Assembly (NCBI GenBank): GCA_946965045.2
Contig: OX337238.1
Location: forward strand, 868,001 to 932,000
DNA length: 64,000 nucleotides
Direction: 5' to 3'
Origin: Epithemia pelagica
Taxonomy: Eukaryota > Bacillariophyta > Bacillariophyceae > Surirellales > Surirellaceae
Both the position numbers and the translations under genes were made by a program. The notes beneath the pieces are model-generated. The model was not told the DNA's origin. It saw only the letters and a program-made list of their open reading frames with translations, and searched no databases. Shown here piece after piece: positions 18,336 through 30,482 of the stretch (its first letter is position 1; the number at the start of each line of letters is the position of its first letter).

Positions 18336-21300
18336 GTGCCACCACAAGGAAAGCACGGATCTCGTCCATTCAGTCTAACAAGAATGGCGGCAATGGAAAC
18401 AAACGTAATAACGGGTACCAGACTCCAACCAAAGGATTTGACCCCAATAAATATTACCCGTTCAGAAAGTGGATTAAATTATCCAAAGAACAGCAGCAAA
18501 TGGTCCGAGAAGCAAGGGACGCTGCCAACAGCAGTACGAAGAAGAGGTCTGCTGCGGCCATTCATATAAACAATAAGAACAAGAGGAAAGGCCATGATAG
18601 TAGTGGTACTTCCACTACCGACGACAGTTCTGAGACGACAGGTGACTCCAATGACCAGAATGAGAAAGAACTAGGCGTTGGTGCGATCATGAGCCAAAGG
18701 AAGAAAGGAAAGAGGGACATCTGATATGATCCCCGAGAAGTGAATGCAGTTGCAAGCGAGATTGCTGTGAAGACGACGAATTGTGAGCTGGACAGTCATG
18801 CTGATACATGCTGTCTTGGTAACACTTGTTTGGTCTTATATGAAACGGACAAGGCCGAAGTGAGTGGATTCTCTTCACAACTTGGCAAGATAAAGGAGAC
18901 CCCGGTAATCACGGGTATACTTGCGTACGATGATCAAGACTCTGGCGAAACGTACCTTCTGTACTTTCATCAGGCGTTGTATCTTCCAATGATGGATAAA
19001 TGTTTGCTTAATCCAAATCAAATGAGAGAAGCCGGTGTAATTGTGAATGATATACCTCTCAAGTATATCACACGGGAACAGAGAACAAGTGAATCACATG
19101 CTGTGATAGCCCCAGTCAACGGAGATGAAAGCAAACTCAAGATACCATTGGACTTGAAAGGGGTGATTAGTGGATTCACCGTGAGAAAGCCAACATGGGA
19201 AGAAGTGGCAAATATAGATCCAGCTTATAGGATCAAAATGACCAATGATAATCCTCAATGGGCGCCGAATGACTTGACTGAAAGTGATGTCGATGAGAGG
19301 AAGCTCAGACAGGACGTTCAACAAGATATCGTCAGAACGAAAGGATCAAGGTCAATCAATAACCGAATGGCTAAAATGGTTCGGATCAACTCAAGAATGG
19401 TTGCAGAAACAAGCCATAGGAGAAAGGGGACTGTCGACCCAATCGCGTTGTCATCTCGTTGGGGAATCGGCCTTTCTGTGGCAGAAAGGACTTTCCAATC
19501 GACGGCCCAATTAGGAGTGCGAGACTTCTCCCAAGGAGTTGGCAGTAAGAGGTTGAAACATACCGCCTACCAACTGAAGCATCGGCGATTAAGAGCGGAT
19601 GTTTATACTGACACCCTCTTTTCAGACACTAAATCGTTGGGCCAAAACACCTGTGGTCAAATTTATGCGAGTGATTTTGGTTGGGTACAGTTCTACCCTT
19701 TGGAAAGGAAGAAGGACGCCCATACGACGCTCGAGAAAGTGTTCAGTGACTTTGGGATTTTTAACAGTGTTGTCCCTGATAATGCCCCGGAACTAACCAG
19801 TGGCAAGTTCAAAAAGACAGCGCAGAAGTTTGGTTGTCGCATAAGGCCCATCGAGGCGTGGACTCGGAACCAAAATCTCGCTGAAGCTAATATACGTGAA
19901 TTGAAGCGTGCATATAGAAGAGAAATGAGAAGGACCAATGCTCCAGCAGTCCTATGGGATCATTGTCTCCAACTGGTTGCTGAGAGGCGCTCGAACACGG
20001 CTTTCTCTTCTGGTCCCTTCGATGACGGTCCACCGATAAAGACATTAACGGGAGATACTCCGGACATTTCTCACCTGGTTGAGTACACGTGGTACGAACC
20101 CGTTTGGTACTCCAACCCGGGTTTTGAGAATCGGAAACTCGGCCGGTGGTTAGGCCCGAGTAAGACGGTAGGACAAGCGATGAGTTCAAAGATTCTGACC
20201 TCAAAAGGTAAAGTGGTCCATCGTACATCCGTTTGGCCTCTGTCGGTTGAAAAATCGCACGACCCCTCATTCACTGCACAGAAAGAACAGTTTGACAGTG
20301 AATTGAAGGAAGCCTTGGGCGATCGTATTGAGGGCGTGGCTCCACAAGAGGATGAAGATCCAGATGAATTCGGTCACGACACACCCTTATATGAGGCTTA
20401 TGAAGACGAAAAGCAAGGGGACGTACGTGTCCCAGAAGCAGACTCCTACAAACTTGACGCTTTCGACAAGCTCATCTCGGCAAAAGTAATGCTCCCTTTA
20501 GGGGACTCGAAGAGAGCAGGCCAAGTAATTAGAAGAAAGCGGGATGCTGATGGGAACCCGATTGGTCAATCATCGACGAATCCTTACCTTGACACTTCAA
20601 TGTATGAAGTAGAGTTTCAAGATGGACATGTCGAGTCCTATGCGGCAAATTTAATCGCGGAAAACATTTACGAACAACTGGATGACGACGGTAATCGCTT
20701 TAAGTTGATCGATCAAATCATAGATCACCGCAAAGATGCCACGGCGGTCCCAATTTCCGAGGGAACTTTCTTTCACAATGGTCGTGAGCATAAGAAAAGG
20801 ACAACGAGAGGTTGGCAACTTTGCATCCAATGGAAGGACGGAACTACGTCATGGGAAATGTTGAAGGACTTGAAAGAGTCGTATCCCCTTGAAGTAGCGG
20901 AATACGCAACAGCCAACCTTCTTGACAAAGAACCTGCTTTTAACTGGTGGGTAGGATTCACGTTGAAAAGGCGCGCAAGATTGATTAAAGCTGTCTCCAC
21001 GACAAGGTATATGAAGAAGTGGCAGAAATACGGAATAGAACTGCCGAAGACAGTCGAAAGAGCCCTGGAGATAGACAAAGAAACAGGGACTGACTTCTGG
21101 GCGAAAGCTTTGAAACTTGAAATGTCAAAGATCTTCCCTGCTGTCAAAATATTGGAGGAAGGAGCCCCTCATCCGGCCGGACACCAGATCATACCTTGCC
21201 ATATCGTTTTTGACATTAAAATGGATTTCACAAGAAAGGCAAGATATGTTGCTGGTGGTCATCGTACCCAAGAACCAGAAACACCAACATACGCTAGTGT

Positions 21301-22720
21301 TGTCAGTCGGGAAAGTGTCCAAATCGGATTCCTCCTTGCGGCGCTAAATGGAATTGATGTCACAGCCGCTGATATAGCCGGGGCATATCTCAATGCCCCT
21401 TGTCATGAGAAAGTCTGCACCAAGTGTGGGCTCGAATTTGGGAAGGAAAACGAAGGTCGCTATGCAATTTTAACAAAAGCGCTATATGGTCTAAAGACAA
21501 GCGCGTTTGCATGGCGAGAGCACCTTTCTACGACGCTCCAAGAATCTTTGGGATTCCGACCTTGTCGGGCAGACCCTGACGTTTACCTCCGAGCCTCGAC
21601 GAAGGAAGATGGGACGAAATACTACGAACTTGTCTTCATCTATATTGATGATGTACTAGTGATTTCGCATCGAGGCAAAGATATCCTGAATATGATTGAT
21701 CAACACTACCTGTTGAAACCAAGCTCTATCGGAGAGCCTAAGATATATCTTGGTAACCAAGTCGAAACCTTTGACATCGACGGAGATGTGAGTAAGCGTT
21801 GTTGGGCCCTTAGTTCAAAACGGTACGCTACCGAAGCGATACGCAACGTCAAGATTTGGTTAGAAGAAAGAGGTCTCAGTTTAAAAACAAGAGCCCCTAG
21901 TGTCTTACCGACTGGATATCGTCCTGAACTGGACACAAGTGCATATTGTAATCAAGACTGGCATTTGTTTTACCAGCAGCAAATCGGTGTCCTAAGATGG
22001 TTGGTTGAACTGGGCAGGATCGATATTACTGCAGAAGTCTCCATGTTGGCGGCTTTCTTGGCAGGACCCAGAGAGGGTCACATCCATGCTATGCTGCATA
22101 TTTTTGCGTATTTGAATTTGCATGACCGCTCAAGGCTAGTGTTGGACCCCTCTTACATACAACATGGGGAAGAGATTACCTCTGACTGGTCGGGATTTTA
22201 CCCGGATGCGAGAGAAGACTTGCCAGCGGACGCGCCAGAGCCTCTTGGGAACCCAGTCCAGATGACCGTGTTTGTTGATTCGGATCATGCTGGAGATTTG
22301 GCAACTCGGAGATCAAGAACAGGAATACTGATATATCTGAATCGTGCTCCAGTGAGTAGGTACAGCAAGAAACAAACGAGTGTTGAGACATCAACGTTTG
22401 GTTCAGAGTATATGGCCCTCAAAGTCGGTATCGAAATGATCAAGGGTCTACGATACAAATTAAGGATGATGGGCGTACCTTTGGACGGTCATGCACATAT
22501 TTGGGTGGATAATATGTCTGTTGTTCATAACAGTACAATTCCCGAATCAAGTTAGAAGAAGAAGTCAAATTCAATCGCATACCATTTCGTTCGTGAGAAT
22601 GTTGCTTCAGGAATGTGTCGAATTGCCTATGAACCGTCTAAGACTAACCTTGCTGATCTTCTTACTAAGATTCAAACAGGAACAGAGAGAACACGGTTGG
22701 CTTTGATTATCTTATTTTGA
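18336..22720 (+). pseudogene. Decayed copia gag-pol (right part of the split element)
   Basis: From 18,336 the frame continues the gag begun at 1-270: SATTRKARISSIQ, then PFRKWIKLSKEQQQ. A TGA at 18,722-18,724 separates gag from pol without changing frame. Pol has protease (ELDSHADTCCLG), integrase (TLFSDTKSLG; DNAPELTSG; NQNLAEANI), a chromo-like segment (IQWKDGTTSWEMLKDLKESY), reverse transcriptase (YIDDVLVIS) and RNase H (FVDSDHAGD; TFGSEYMALK). A TAG at 22,553-22,555 cuts the last 55 codons, which stay in frame to TGA at 22,718-22,720. Two in-frame stops and the gag insertion make it non-autonomous. It is a different lineage from the nested element, since its protease has D-S-H-A-D rather than DRGANGG. 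Confidence 0.9.
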
Positions 22721-22740
22721 GTGTGTTTCCCGCCAACAGA

Positions 22741-23193
22741 TGTTGGGACTGGGTACGTCCTGCACCCTACTTGATATTTGGGACTCTAAGCAGGTCTAGA
22801 TGGAACGATTGATGAAGAAAAGGCACAGTTACCCCACTAATGAGCGGTAGAACTGTGAGGGGACCAAAATATGGCTATGGTATTGGGCGAAATTTAGCGA
22901 TAGTGTAGGCCTCTAAGCTTGAGGCATGAGATAGTCACAATTTTACTTTCGAGTCACTATCATGCGCGTATTTTGATACCAAGTCCGTTAAGCGTTGAGT
23001 GCATAGCTCTCTACACTCTAATCTATTGTTATTGTACTGTCGGTAGCAGCATAGTCTATCTTCTCTATCCTCCTATCAATTTCCGGAGGGAGTAGCTAGC
23101 TAGAGTGCATATAGAGGGCGCGGGTTGCTGCTTGCTACAATACTCCTCACTTGATCGAGAGGACGGAGGATAGTTCAACAAGCTAGGAGTACA
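22741..23193 (+). repeat. Probable 3' LTR of the outer copia element
   Basis: Non-coding sequence beginning tgttgggactggg 20 bp after the pol stop, where a copia 3' LTR is expected, and plausibly ending near gctaggagtaca. The 5' LTR is outside the window, so neither border can be confirmed. Confidence 0.45.
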
Positions 23194-23632
23194 TTCTTGT
23201 GACAGTTGACAGTTTCACATGATAATGGATAATGGGTTATGAGAAATCAGCTTTTAATGAGAAATCTACAACTAACTTGCAATCTTTGAGATCGACAAGT
23301 GGTGTAGAATTAGAAGTAGAACGATCTGTTTTATAGCTGATTGCTCAAAGCCACGGTGGACCTGCGGATCTTTCGATGGGATGGCTTCTCCTTCGACGGG
23401 CTGTAGGGTGGTACATTCTTGTGACAGTTGACAGTTTCATATGATAATGGATAATGGGTTATGAGAAATCAGCTTTTAATGAGAAATCTACAACTAACTT
23501 GCAATCTTTGAGATCGACAAGTGGTGTAGAATTAGAAGTAGAACGATCTGTTTTATAGCTGATTGCTCAAAGCCACGGTGGACCTGCGGATCTTTCGATG
23601 AGATGGCTTCTCCTTCGACGGGCTGTAGGGTG
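23189..23632 (+). repeat. 222-bp tandem duplication
   Basis: Two head-to-tail copies (23,189-23,410 and 23,411-23,632) begin gtacattcttgtgac and end ggctgtagggtg. They differ at only a few bases (cacat/catat; gatggga/gatgaga). No coding capacity is seen. Confidence 0.85.
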
Positions 23633-25878
23633 ATTATCTTATGGAGCACCATGGCCGGAATTTGAAAAGTAGTGACAATCACTTTTCTTGTGCTGCAGTT
23701 TCCAATGCGAAAGACAATCCACTATGTGTATCGCTATATTCCATTCATGGACCAATCAGATGATACTTACCACTTACTCCTACCAGCAGTGGTTCCGAGA
23801 CACGTTGGTGGGGATTGCTCTACCTAGATATGAAATGGAAAACCACTCTCATTCTTGGTCCGCTATTGGGAATTGGGATTGGCTTTGTTGCTCTGTCGTC
23901 CGAAGTCTAAAAAGTGAGCAGCCTTGAGCTGTCTGTAAACTGACTGTTGATTGGGCAATATAATATATGAAGAATCAATAGTATGAGAAACTATTGCCCT
24001 ACTTAGGAGCAGACTCAGCCCTCAGATGCAATCTGACTTTGTGTAAGTTTTTGTGTCCCGTATACGAGCTCCACCGCACGAAAGTTCTTCGCGCAGTAGC
24101 CCGTGCTTCACCAACTGATGAGACTTCCGCCCAACGAGATTCACTACACCATACATTTTCCAAGAGTAAAATGAATTGCCCCTCATCCACGGTCGTAAGG
24201 TTACCTCGTACCGATGACACCTCTCACCATGATACGAGTATGCGATTACCCTTCCTGTACGAGAAGTAAAACAAAAATCATACTAGTGCAAAATGTACAA
24301 AGCGCTTCCTAATGATAAGCCTATTTTATGTTACCACCACCACTGCTGCTTGTGGTCGTTGTTATAGGAGATTGTTGCATTCAGCCGAGACGAGGAGTTC
24401 ATTGTTGAGTTTGGCCCCGTTGTCGTGGCACCGGATTGTCTCTTTCAGCCAAACCAAGGAGTTGATTGTTGCGCTTGTTGTAGAACCGTAGAACTGAGAG
24501 AGACAGAGATGGAGAGCAGCTGGTGATTGGTGTGTTTGTTGTCATTGTCATTATCGTGGCCCCGAAGTGTTTCACTCGGCCAAACCAACCAGTTGATTGT
24601 TATGATGGGGACATGCACTGCCACGCGAGGCCAAAACCAATTGGTTACATGTACTTGGTTGTGTCTGTGGTCATGGTTGTGGGTGTCGTATCATCATCAC
24701 CATCCGATGGCTCGGTCGTTGTGGTTGTTGGTTTTGTCGTCGTGATTCTCCATCCTGTTCTGGTTGTGGCGACATCGGCCGAGGAGGCTGCCAAAAAGTG
24801 AAGGGAAGTCTCCCTCCATTGTTGCACCATAACACTACCTTTCAGTTGTTTATTGTTGTGTTCTTAGGTCCAGTACAACCTCGCTGTTGTTGTTGTTGTT
24901 GTTTCCATCTGTGGTCCTGTCTTGGTCGTTGTCGCCGCTCATCAACTTGTCGTACCAAACAGTTTGCCGCTCGCAAGGCTCTTCGACCAAGGCCACCACA
25001 GCTCCACGGCGTCCACTCCTTCTTCTTCCTCTCGAACTCTGTTGTCGGAAGCAGCCGCACCACGGGCATCACCATCCTTGATGGCAGTAGAAGCCCCTTC
25101 GACCCACGGTTGACACTTGTTTTGATAGGACTAGTTAGGCTTTTGTTGCGTTAGAACCACCAACGGACGAGGCGCGCATTTGTTGTGTTCGGACCAATCG
25201 ATGACGACGAGTTGATTGATGCGAGAAGAGTGATGCTGGATTCATTATATCGATTGTCATCGTCTTCTTTCCACGGTTACTTCCTTCGCTCCGGTTGCCA
25301 AAAATGGAAGGTCTTTCAAATCTTCCTGTAGCTCCACAGATTTTCACAGTTCATCCCTTCCCCTCCATTCCCTCACGGTACACATGAAGATCAAGCTTCC
25401 TGGATGGTCGGCGGAGTGCTAGCACCTTTCGTTGGAGGTGCACACCGGCTTGAGTGTGCCATGGTGGTGTTATGCAGTGCAAAATGACCGTAATGCTCTT
25501 CCTACCAAGTTAGAATCACTATAGAAAAAACAGTGGAGGCCCTGAAAGCACGGGCTACTGCGCGAAGAACTTTCGTGCGGTGGAGCTCGTATTAATATGT
25601 AGGTGGAGAGTGAGAGGCAACTCTGTCGGTCGCGTACAATATCCATGCCACAGACGGTTCTAGTTTCCATTACTGCAGTACACAGTACAAGCATAGATCA
25701 AAGGCAGATACCTCCTTTAGAAACGATGGTGACTGCATTTTGCCGTTTGAAAAGAAAGAATGATGCATGTGCTTAAGATGGACTCGATGCGTATTCGTAG
25801 TTTCCTTTTCCTAAAGAGCTACCCACGATCGGTCGCAGGATTCTCGAAACTCCAATTCACTTAGGGCTAACAGAAATC
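23633..25878. other. Gene-poor interval with inverted repeat and low complexity
   Basis: No ORF here has convincing coding character. The plus strand from about 24,320 to 25,200 is rich in gttgttgt/gtcgtcgt triplets, which creates long but compositionally artificial ORFs. A 46-bp inverted repeat is listed separately. Confidence 0.45.
24063..25591. repeat. 46-bp perfect inverted repeat spanning 1.5 kb
   Basis: Bases 24,063-24,108 (starting tacgagctccaccgcac) are the exact reverse complement of 25,546-25,591. The flanks on either side are unrelated. If the outer TA is read as a target duplication, the arms could be terminal repeats of a 1.5-kb non-autonomous DNA element, but the interior shows no transposase. 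Confidence 0.6.
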
Positions 25879-27300
25879 CTACAAGTCGAAAAAATCCAAC
25901 AGGGTTGGAGCACAGAGGGAAATGGGTTCCACAAAGACAGAGGCAGGAAATCCAAATGGCAGAGATTGACATAACAACTGGTCGGCTGTCGTATTGTTCT
26001 CAACCGCAGGGTCCTCGTCGCTTTCAAAGGATGGGTCCCAGGAGACAAACACATCCATGGTCAAGTCGACGGAATTTTCTTCCACAAGAGGTTTCCACGA
26101 AGCAATGCGTAAGGGGAAGAGGGCATTGTTGTCTACTACACCAAATATGTGCGACAGTCTTGATGGTGATTTGGGAAACCACCAGTCCAATACATTGGAG
26201 GAGGACGACGACGCGGCAGGAGTTTCCAAGAGGTCCAAAGTTTCCGGATCCACAGACAACGGAAGATTGACCAAAATGGGCAGTTGGACCAATGTATTAG
26301 TCAAGGATGAAGATGTGAGGGATATGAGGAAATGGATGACGGGTGGATGGGGAGTCGTCAGAGGCCATTTCCAATCCATCCAAGAACGAGGTGCCAGTCC
26401 TGACAAAGAGTGCACAACACCGGGCAACACAGTGTCCAAACGAAACAACGGCGACTTGTCGCCACTGTCTTCTTTCAAAGTTGTAGTTTGCATTCGAGCT
26501 CGACAATCGTCGTCATTATCATTCTTCGATCGGAGAGACGAATACAGGCCAGAAGGACGAGCTTGCCAGGCTTCGACCGTGGTCACGACCGAAGCAAGAC
26601 CCTCTTTCTCCAAAAATGGTTGCAGGGGTTGACAGCAACAATCCTTGCTTGGATCCGTATTACAAACCCATAAATTCAAAGAGATTTTCAACGTGGGGGA
26701 TTGCCGAGAAGGAGCAGGTTTGGTAGTGGATGGGAACCAGGAAAAAAGAAATGACGACAACGACGATGATGATGATGACGAAGAAGGACTGTTTTGGTAA
26801 TGCTGGGGATCGCAAATTGTTGCCTCAGTTTCAGAGGATGACAAGGGAACATTGGGTTTGTACGCATGAGCTGTTCCACCATGCTGATAAATATTGGGCT
26901 TTGTGTTTGTTGTTGTGGATGGTTTGGGTTGGGAGGACGACCACCAACTTGATTTCTTGTCGGTTTCTCCGTGCCCATAGGGACATCGACGGGTATCGAT
27001 CCCACACACTGGCTTTCCTTGGTACACGAGTTCATCCGAGGTGGTGCAAGAGCCTGTCTCATCGTCCTGGTTGTCGTTGACACAGTTGCTGTTGCCGCTG
27101 TTGGATCCAGTCGTTGTTGTGGGTGTTGTCGATTCTACCGTGGGAAGCGGTCCTCCAAAAAGAAAAAATGAAAACAAGAGGACAACAGACCACGACCACA
27201 TCCGATATGGACAATGAGGTAGTTGGTTCTGTAGCTGTTGCTTCTGACCCGGTGCAATCTTCATCATGGTGGAACTACCTACTACCGAATCTTGGAGCAA
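25879..27300 (-). CDS. Predicted secreted or membrane protein, unknown (473 aa)
   Basis: A long ORF with an N-terminal hydrophobic segment (about residues 34-56, WSWSVVLLFSFFLFGG) ending near a plausible signal-peptidase site. It continues with a Thr/Ser/Asn-rich stretch, a cysteine-bearing block (PVCGIDTRRCPYGHG), serine runs and a more globular C-terminal half (KISLNLWVC, then VIHFLISLTSSSL and LPILVNLPLSVDPE). The C-terminal half looks like a beta-rich lumenal domain. I do not recognise the family. Codon texture and the absence of stops over 1.4 kb support a real gene, although overlapping plus-strand ORFs exist. A later start at residue 12 or 13 (MM), closer to the hydrophobic segment, is possible. 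Confidence 0.6.
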   Translation of the reverse strand: MLQDSVVGSSTMMKIAPGQKQQLQNQLPHCPYRMWSWSVVLLFSFFLFGGPLPTVESTTPTTTTGSNSGNSNCVNDNQDDETGSCTTSDELVYQGKPVCGIDTRRCPYGHGETDKKSSWWSSSQPKPSTTTNTKPNIYQHGGTAHAYKPNVPLSSSETEATICDPQHYQNSPSSSSSSSSLSSFLFSWFPSTTKPAPSRQSPTLKISLNLWVCNTDPSKDCCCQPLQPFLEKEGLASVVTTVEAWQARPSGLYSSLRSKNDNDDDCRARMQTTTLKEDSGDKSPLFRLDTVLPGVVHSLSGLAPRSWMDWKWPLTTPHPPVIHFLISLTSSSLTNTLVQLPILVNLPLSVDPETLDLLETPAASSSSSNVLDWWFPKSPSRLSHIFGVVDNNALFPLRIASWKPLVEENSVDLTMDVFVSWDPSFESDEDPAVENNTTADQLLCQSLPFGFPASVFVEPISLCAPTLLDFFDL

Positions 27301-28572
27301 GAATGTTGTGCACCGTCAAGTCAGTCTGTCAGTCTGACGGAGCTACCCAAGCTATCCAAAGTCGACCTTCTCTGATTGTTCTCCGACTCCTCTAGGAGTG
27401 CTCCTAGGAGTACGAGTTACAAGTAACCTAGAAGGATCACGAGAGATTCGATCTCCATGTGCAGGGTTCAGGGTTGTTTTCCCCCTACTAGGAGTACTAG
27501 GAAAGGAATCAATATCTACTTCTCGCCCACTGAGAGATCCCAACTGGACGAAAGAATAGGAACCGTCAGAGAAATCATGCGTGTAGAAAGGACCACACTG
27601 TCTCTATTCTGTCACGGTTGTGATGTCGACAAAAGTTCTTGTCTGATATGGCTTGTATTTGCTTCAGCACCAATCCAAGCGCCAAGAGATGCCACCAATC
27701 CTGTCCATCAAGTACCCAAGACTTTAATGCCTCCAAGAACAAAACCTCATACCTTGTTCCTTCTATTGCCCTATTCATCTGGCAGTCATGCTTACAAGAT
27801 GAGCGTCTTGTGTCGCTGTTCTTCGGATGCAATGCTTCCCTCCTCCTACACTTGCGGAGTAGTCGTTGACGTTGACTTTGTAGGTTTGGAGTGCCAAGAA
27901 GTACATAACCTCATACAGCAAGCTTTTCTCCTTTTCATGTGCATTGTCGAGTGTTCAATGCTTCCCTCCTCCGACACTGACGGACCCGTACCGGAACGAG
28001 CTTGGGCTGGCTGTAGTCGTTGACGTTGACTTTGTAGGTTTGGAGTGCCAAGAAGTACATAACCTCATACAGCAAGCTTTTCTCCTTTTCATGTGCATTG
28101 TCGAGTGTTCAATGCTTCCCTCCTCCGACACTGACGGACCCGTACCGGAACGAGCTTGGGCTGGCTGTAGTCGTTGACGTTGACTTTGTAGGTTTGGAGT
28201 GCCAAGAAGTGAAGAAGTACATAACCTCATTCATACCTCATACCTCATACAGCAAGCTTTCCTCCTTTTCCCTTTTCATCTGGCATAGAGGATTGGGGTT
28301 TCTTACAGAGTCTATTCTATACTCCTAGTAAGGAGTGGGAGTAGTAGGAGTAGATGATTCTATTCAACCGTAGCTAGAGAGGTAGCTCTTGGGCTTGGAA
28401 TCCGTCAGAAAGAAGTCACGACCGATGAGATGTGAAACATTGCTCGTTATCATCCCACGTCTGATGTCTTACAAGAGACCCAATCGTAAAAGGCGCTTGA
28501 CATCTCTCTCATAAAACACACGAGTCTCCAAAAACGAGACAGAACACAATCAACAGCAACAATAAGAACACC
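27301..28572. other. Intergenic region with tandem repeats, kinase promoter at its end
   Basis: Apart from the 154-bp tandem array, this interval shows only short ORFs without coding character. Short palindromic runs of ctcctaggag occur near 27,390-27,410 and related cctagtaaggag near 28,322. The last 250 bp should include the promoter and 5' leader of the kinase gene. Confidence 0.4.
27861..28212 (+). repeat. 154-bp tandem repeat, two full copies and a partial one
   Basis: Units start agtcgttgacgttgacttt at 27,861, 28,015 and 28,169, an exact 154-bp spacing. The third is interrupted by an extra gaagtgaag and expanded cctcata motifs. Translations of the array repeat but show no known domain. 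Confidence 0.85.
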
Positions 28573-30482
28573 ATGACCATCAGTCCACCGGACCGAAGAA
28601 TGGAACCACTAGTCCTTGCCAATTCGGCGCCCGAGCAGCCCGTAGAACAACAACAAGCAGAAGAAGCACAAACCAACAAGCAAGAAGCAGCATGCCGCAA
28701 TAGCAGAACAATTATAATGGAGAGAAGACAAAGTACTTTCGAAAGTGTGACAGATGATGTGATCAATGACTTGAGCCTGGAATCTGAATTTTATGCTCGA
28801 AATCGATTACGACCCATTCCCTCCTTTGCCAAAGCAGGTGCGTACTTTATCAGACTGTTTCCTTACAGTGTCGGAGATCACTAGCAAAGCTCAACAACAC
28901 ATATTGATTTTTCTTTTTACTAGACATTCAAGTAGGCATTCTCCTTGGCGAAGGACAATTTGGCTCCGTTTACGAGGTAGTATCGTTTGGGTCCGCTTCT
29001 GAAATGGGAGACTCCTCTACCTTGGAAGTGGTGGACAGTGATGATTCGTTGGAAGAACATCAAGACAATAGTCATCGTTCTTCTTCTTCCACGCTTCACA
29101 CAGGGAGTCCTTCTCGACCACGTTCCATTTCCTTGACGGGCGACTCGGAATCCTTTTATTTTGATGACGAAGTCGATGAAACCGAGCAACGTCACTTGGT
29201 TCGGACGGCCAAGGCTAAAATGATTCGTCATCCCCTTCACTCGAACGGTCAAGCACGCTTTGCCGTCAAACTCTTGCGTCCCGATGTTCGTGCCACGATT
29301 CGTTCCGATGCCATTCTGGACATGGCCTGTGAGGCGGAATTTCTGTCACGCATTTCTCATCCCAATATTGTCCGGTTACGAGGGACGGTAGGAAATTTGG
29401 GATATTCGTCTTTCATGCTCGTGTTGGAGCGATTGGAACAAACCTTGTCGGACAAGCTGGAAGAATGGAAAGTCCTGGTCAAACGACAAAAACGACCCTT
29501 TTCCAAATTTCGAAGTGGCAAAGGCATGTTCCTTCGCAAACGGAAAGCTGTACAACAACCACCGCCGTTTCACCATCAACGGCACGAGAGTTTGCAACAA
29601 ACCTTGTATCGCGAACGATTGCGTGCAGCGGTCCATGTCGCCCGTGCATTAGGACATTTGCATCGTCGAGGTCTCTTGTTTCGAGATGTCAAACCCGACA
29701 ATGTTGGACTGGATCACGAAGGACAATGGCGCCTCTTTGATTTCGGCTTAAGTAAAGAGCTCAAGGAAAAGGATTTAGTACAACCACCGGATGGCTACAA
29801 TACGACGGGTACAGTCGGGTCAAGACGATACATGTAAGTCTTACTGTTGCGAAAACGTGTATGGCATTTCTGGAGTAAACGCAAACGACTCATGGTTGTC
29901 CATTCTTTTTTCTCTTTTGTGTTTTCTTCTTGCTGCACCATTCTGTTTTGGAAATTCAATTTAAATAGGGCTCCCGAAGTGGTACGCAATCTACCCTATG
30001 GTTTTTCAGCCGATGTGTTTTCCTTTGGCATTTTGTTTTGGGAACTCTTTGCCTTGGAATTGCCCTTTTGTCATTTGGATGCCTCGAAACATTATGAACA
30101 AGTGGTGGTACAACATCGTCGTCCTTCCGCGATTCGACACGTTTTGCCACCCATCTTGCATGACTTGATGGAAGCGTGTTGGTCCGACCACCCATTGGAA
30201 CGACCTCGCTTGACGGAAATTTGTCAAGCACTGGATCAACAGGTATTGGAATTGAACGAAGTCTGTGACAAGGAACAATCGCAACAAACCGCCTCTGGCA
30301 AGGATTCTGGACAAGGCGCAACCAGTGTTCGTTCCACTAATACGTGGCCCTTGACCAACTTGCGAAGTTCTTTTCGTCGAACGGCCAGTACCAACGGCGG
30401 CGGATCACCGAAAGAACAACAAGCACCACGACGACCTTCGAATTGTTGGAGACGTACTGGGGGTCGGACTTTAACCGAGTAA
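28573..30482 (+). CDS. Protein kinase, TKL-like, three exons (562 aa)
   Basis: Exons are 28,573-28,837, 28,924-29,833 and 29,969-30,482; both introns are GT-AG (86 and 135 nt) and join the kinase motifs correctly. Motifs: glycine loop GEGQFGSV (97-104), lysine of FAVKLL (204), FRDVKPDN (catalytic Asp 343; Phe replaces the usual His), DFG (361), GSRRYMAPE activation end formed across intron 2, and SADVFSFGILFWEL. An acidic Ser-rich insert of about 100 residues separates the glycine loop from the lysine, and a basic insert lies in the hinge region, so the lobes are much expanded. Catalytic residues are present, so it is likely an active Ser/Thr kinase of the stramenopile TKL-like group. The C-terminal 90 residues are low complexity. 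Confidence 0.85.

Noticed and set aside
24523-25154. Several ORFs rich in Val or in His/Thr on both strands
   Set aside because: They arise from gttgtt/gtcgtc low complexity. No strand has a consistent protein-like composition.
27457-28023. 188-codon plus-strand ORF
   Set aside because: It runs into the 154-bp tandem array, so its end is a repeat product, and it shows no protein signature.
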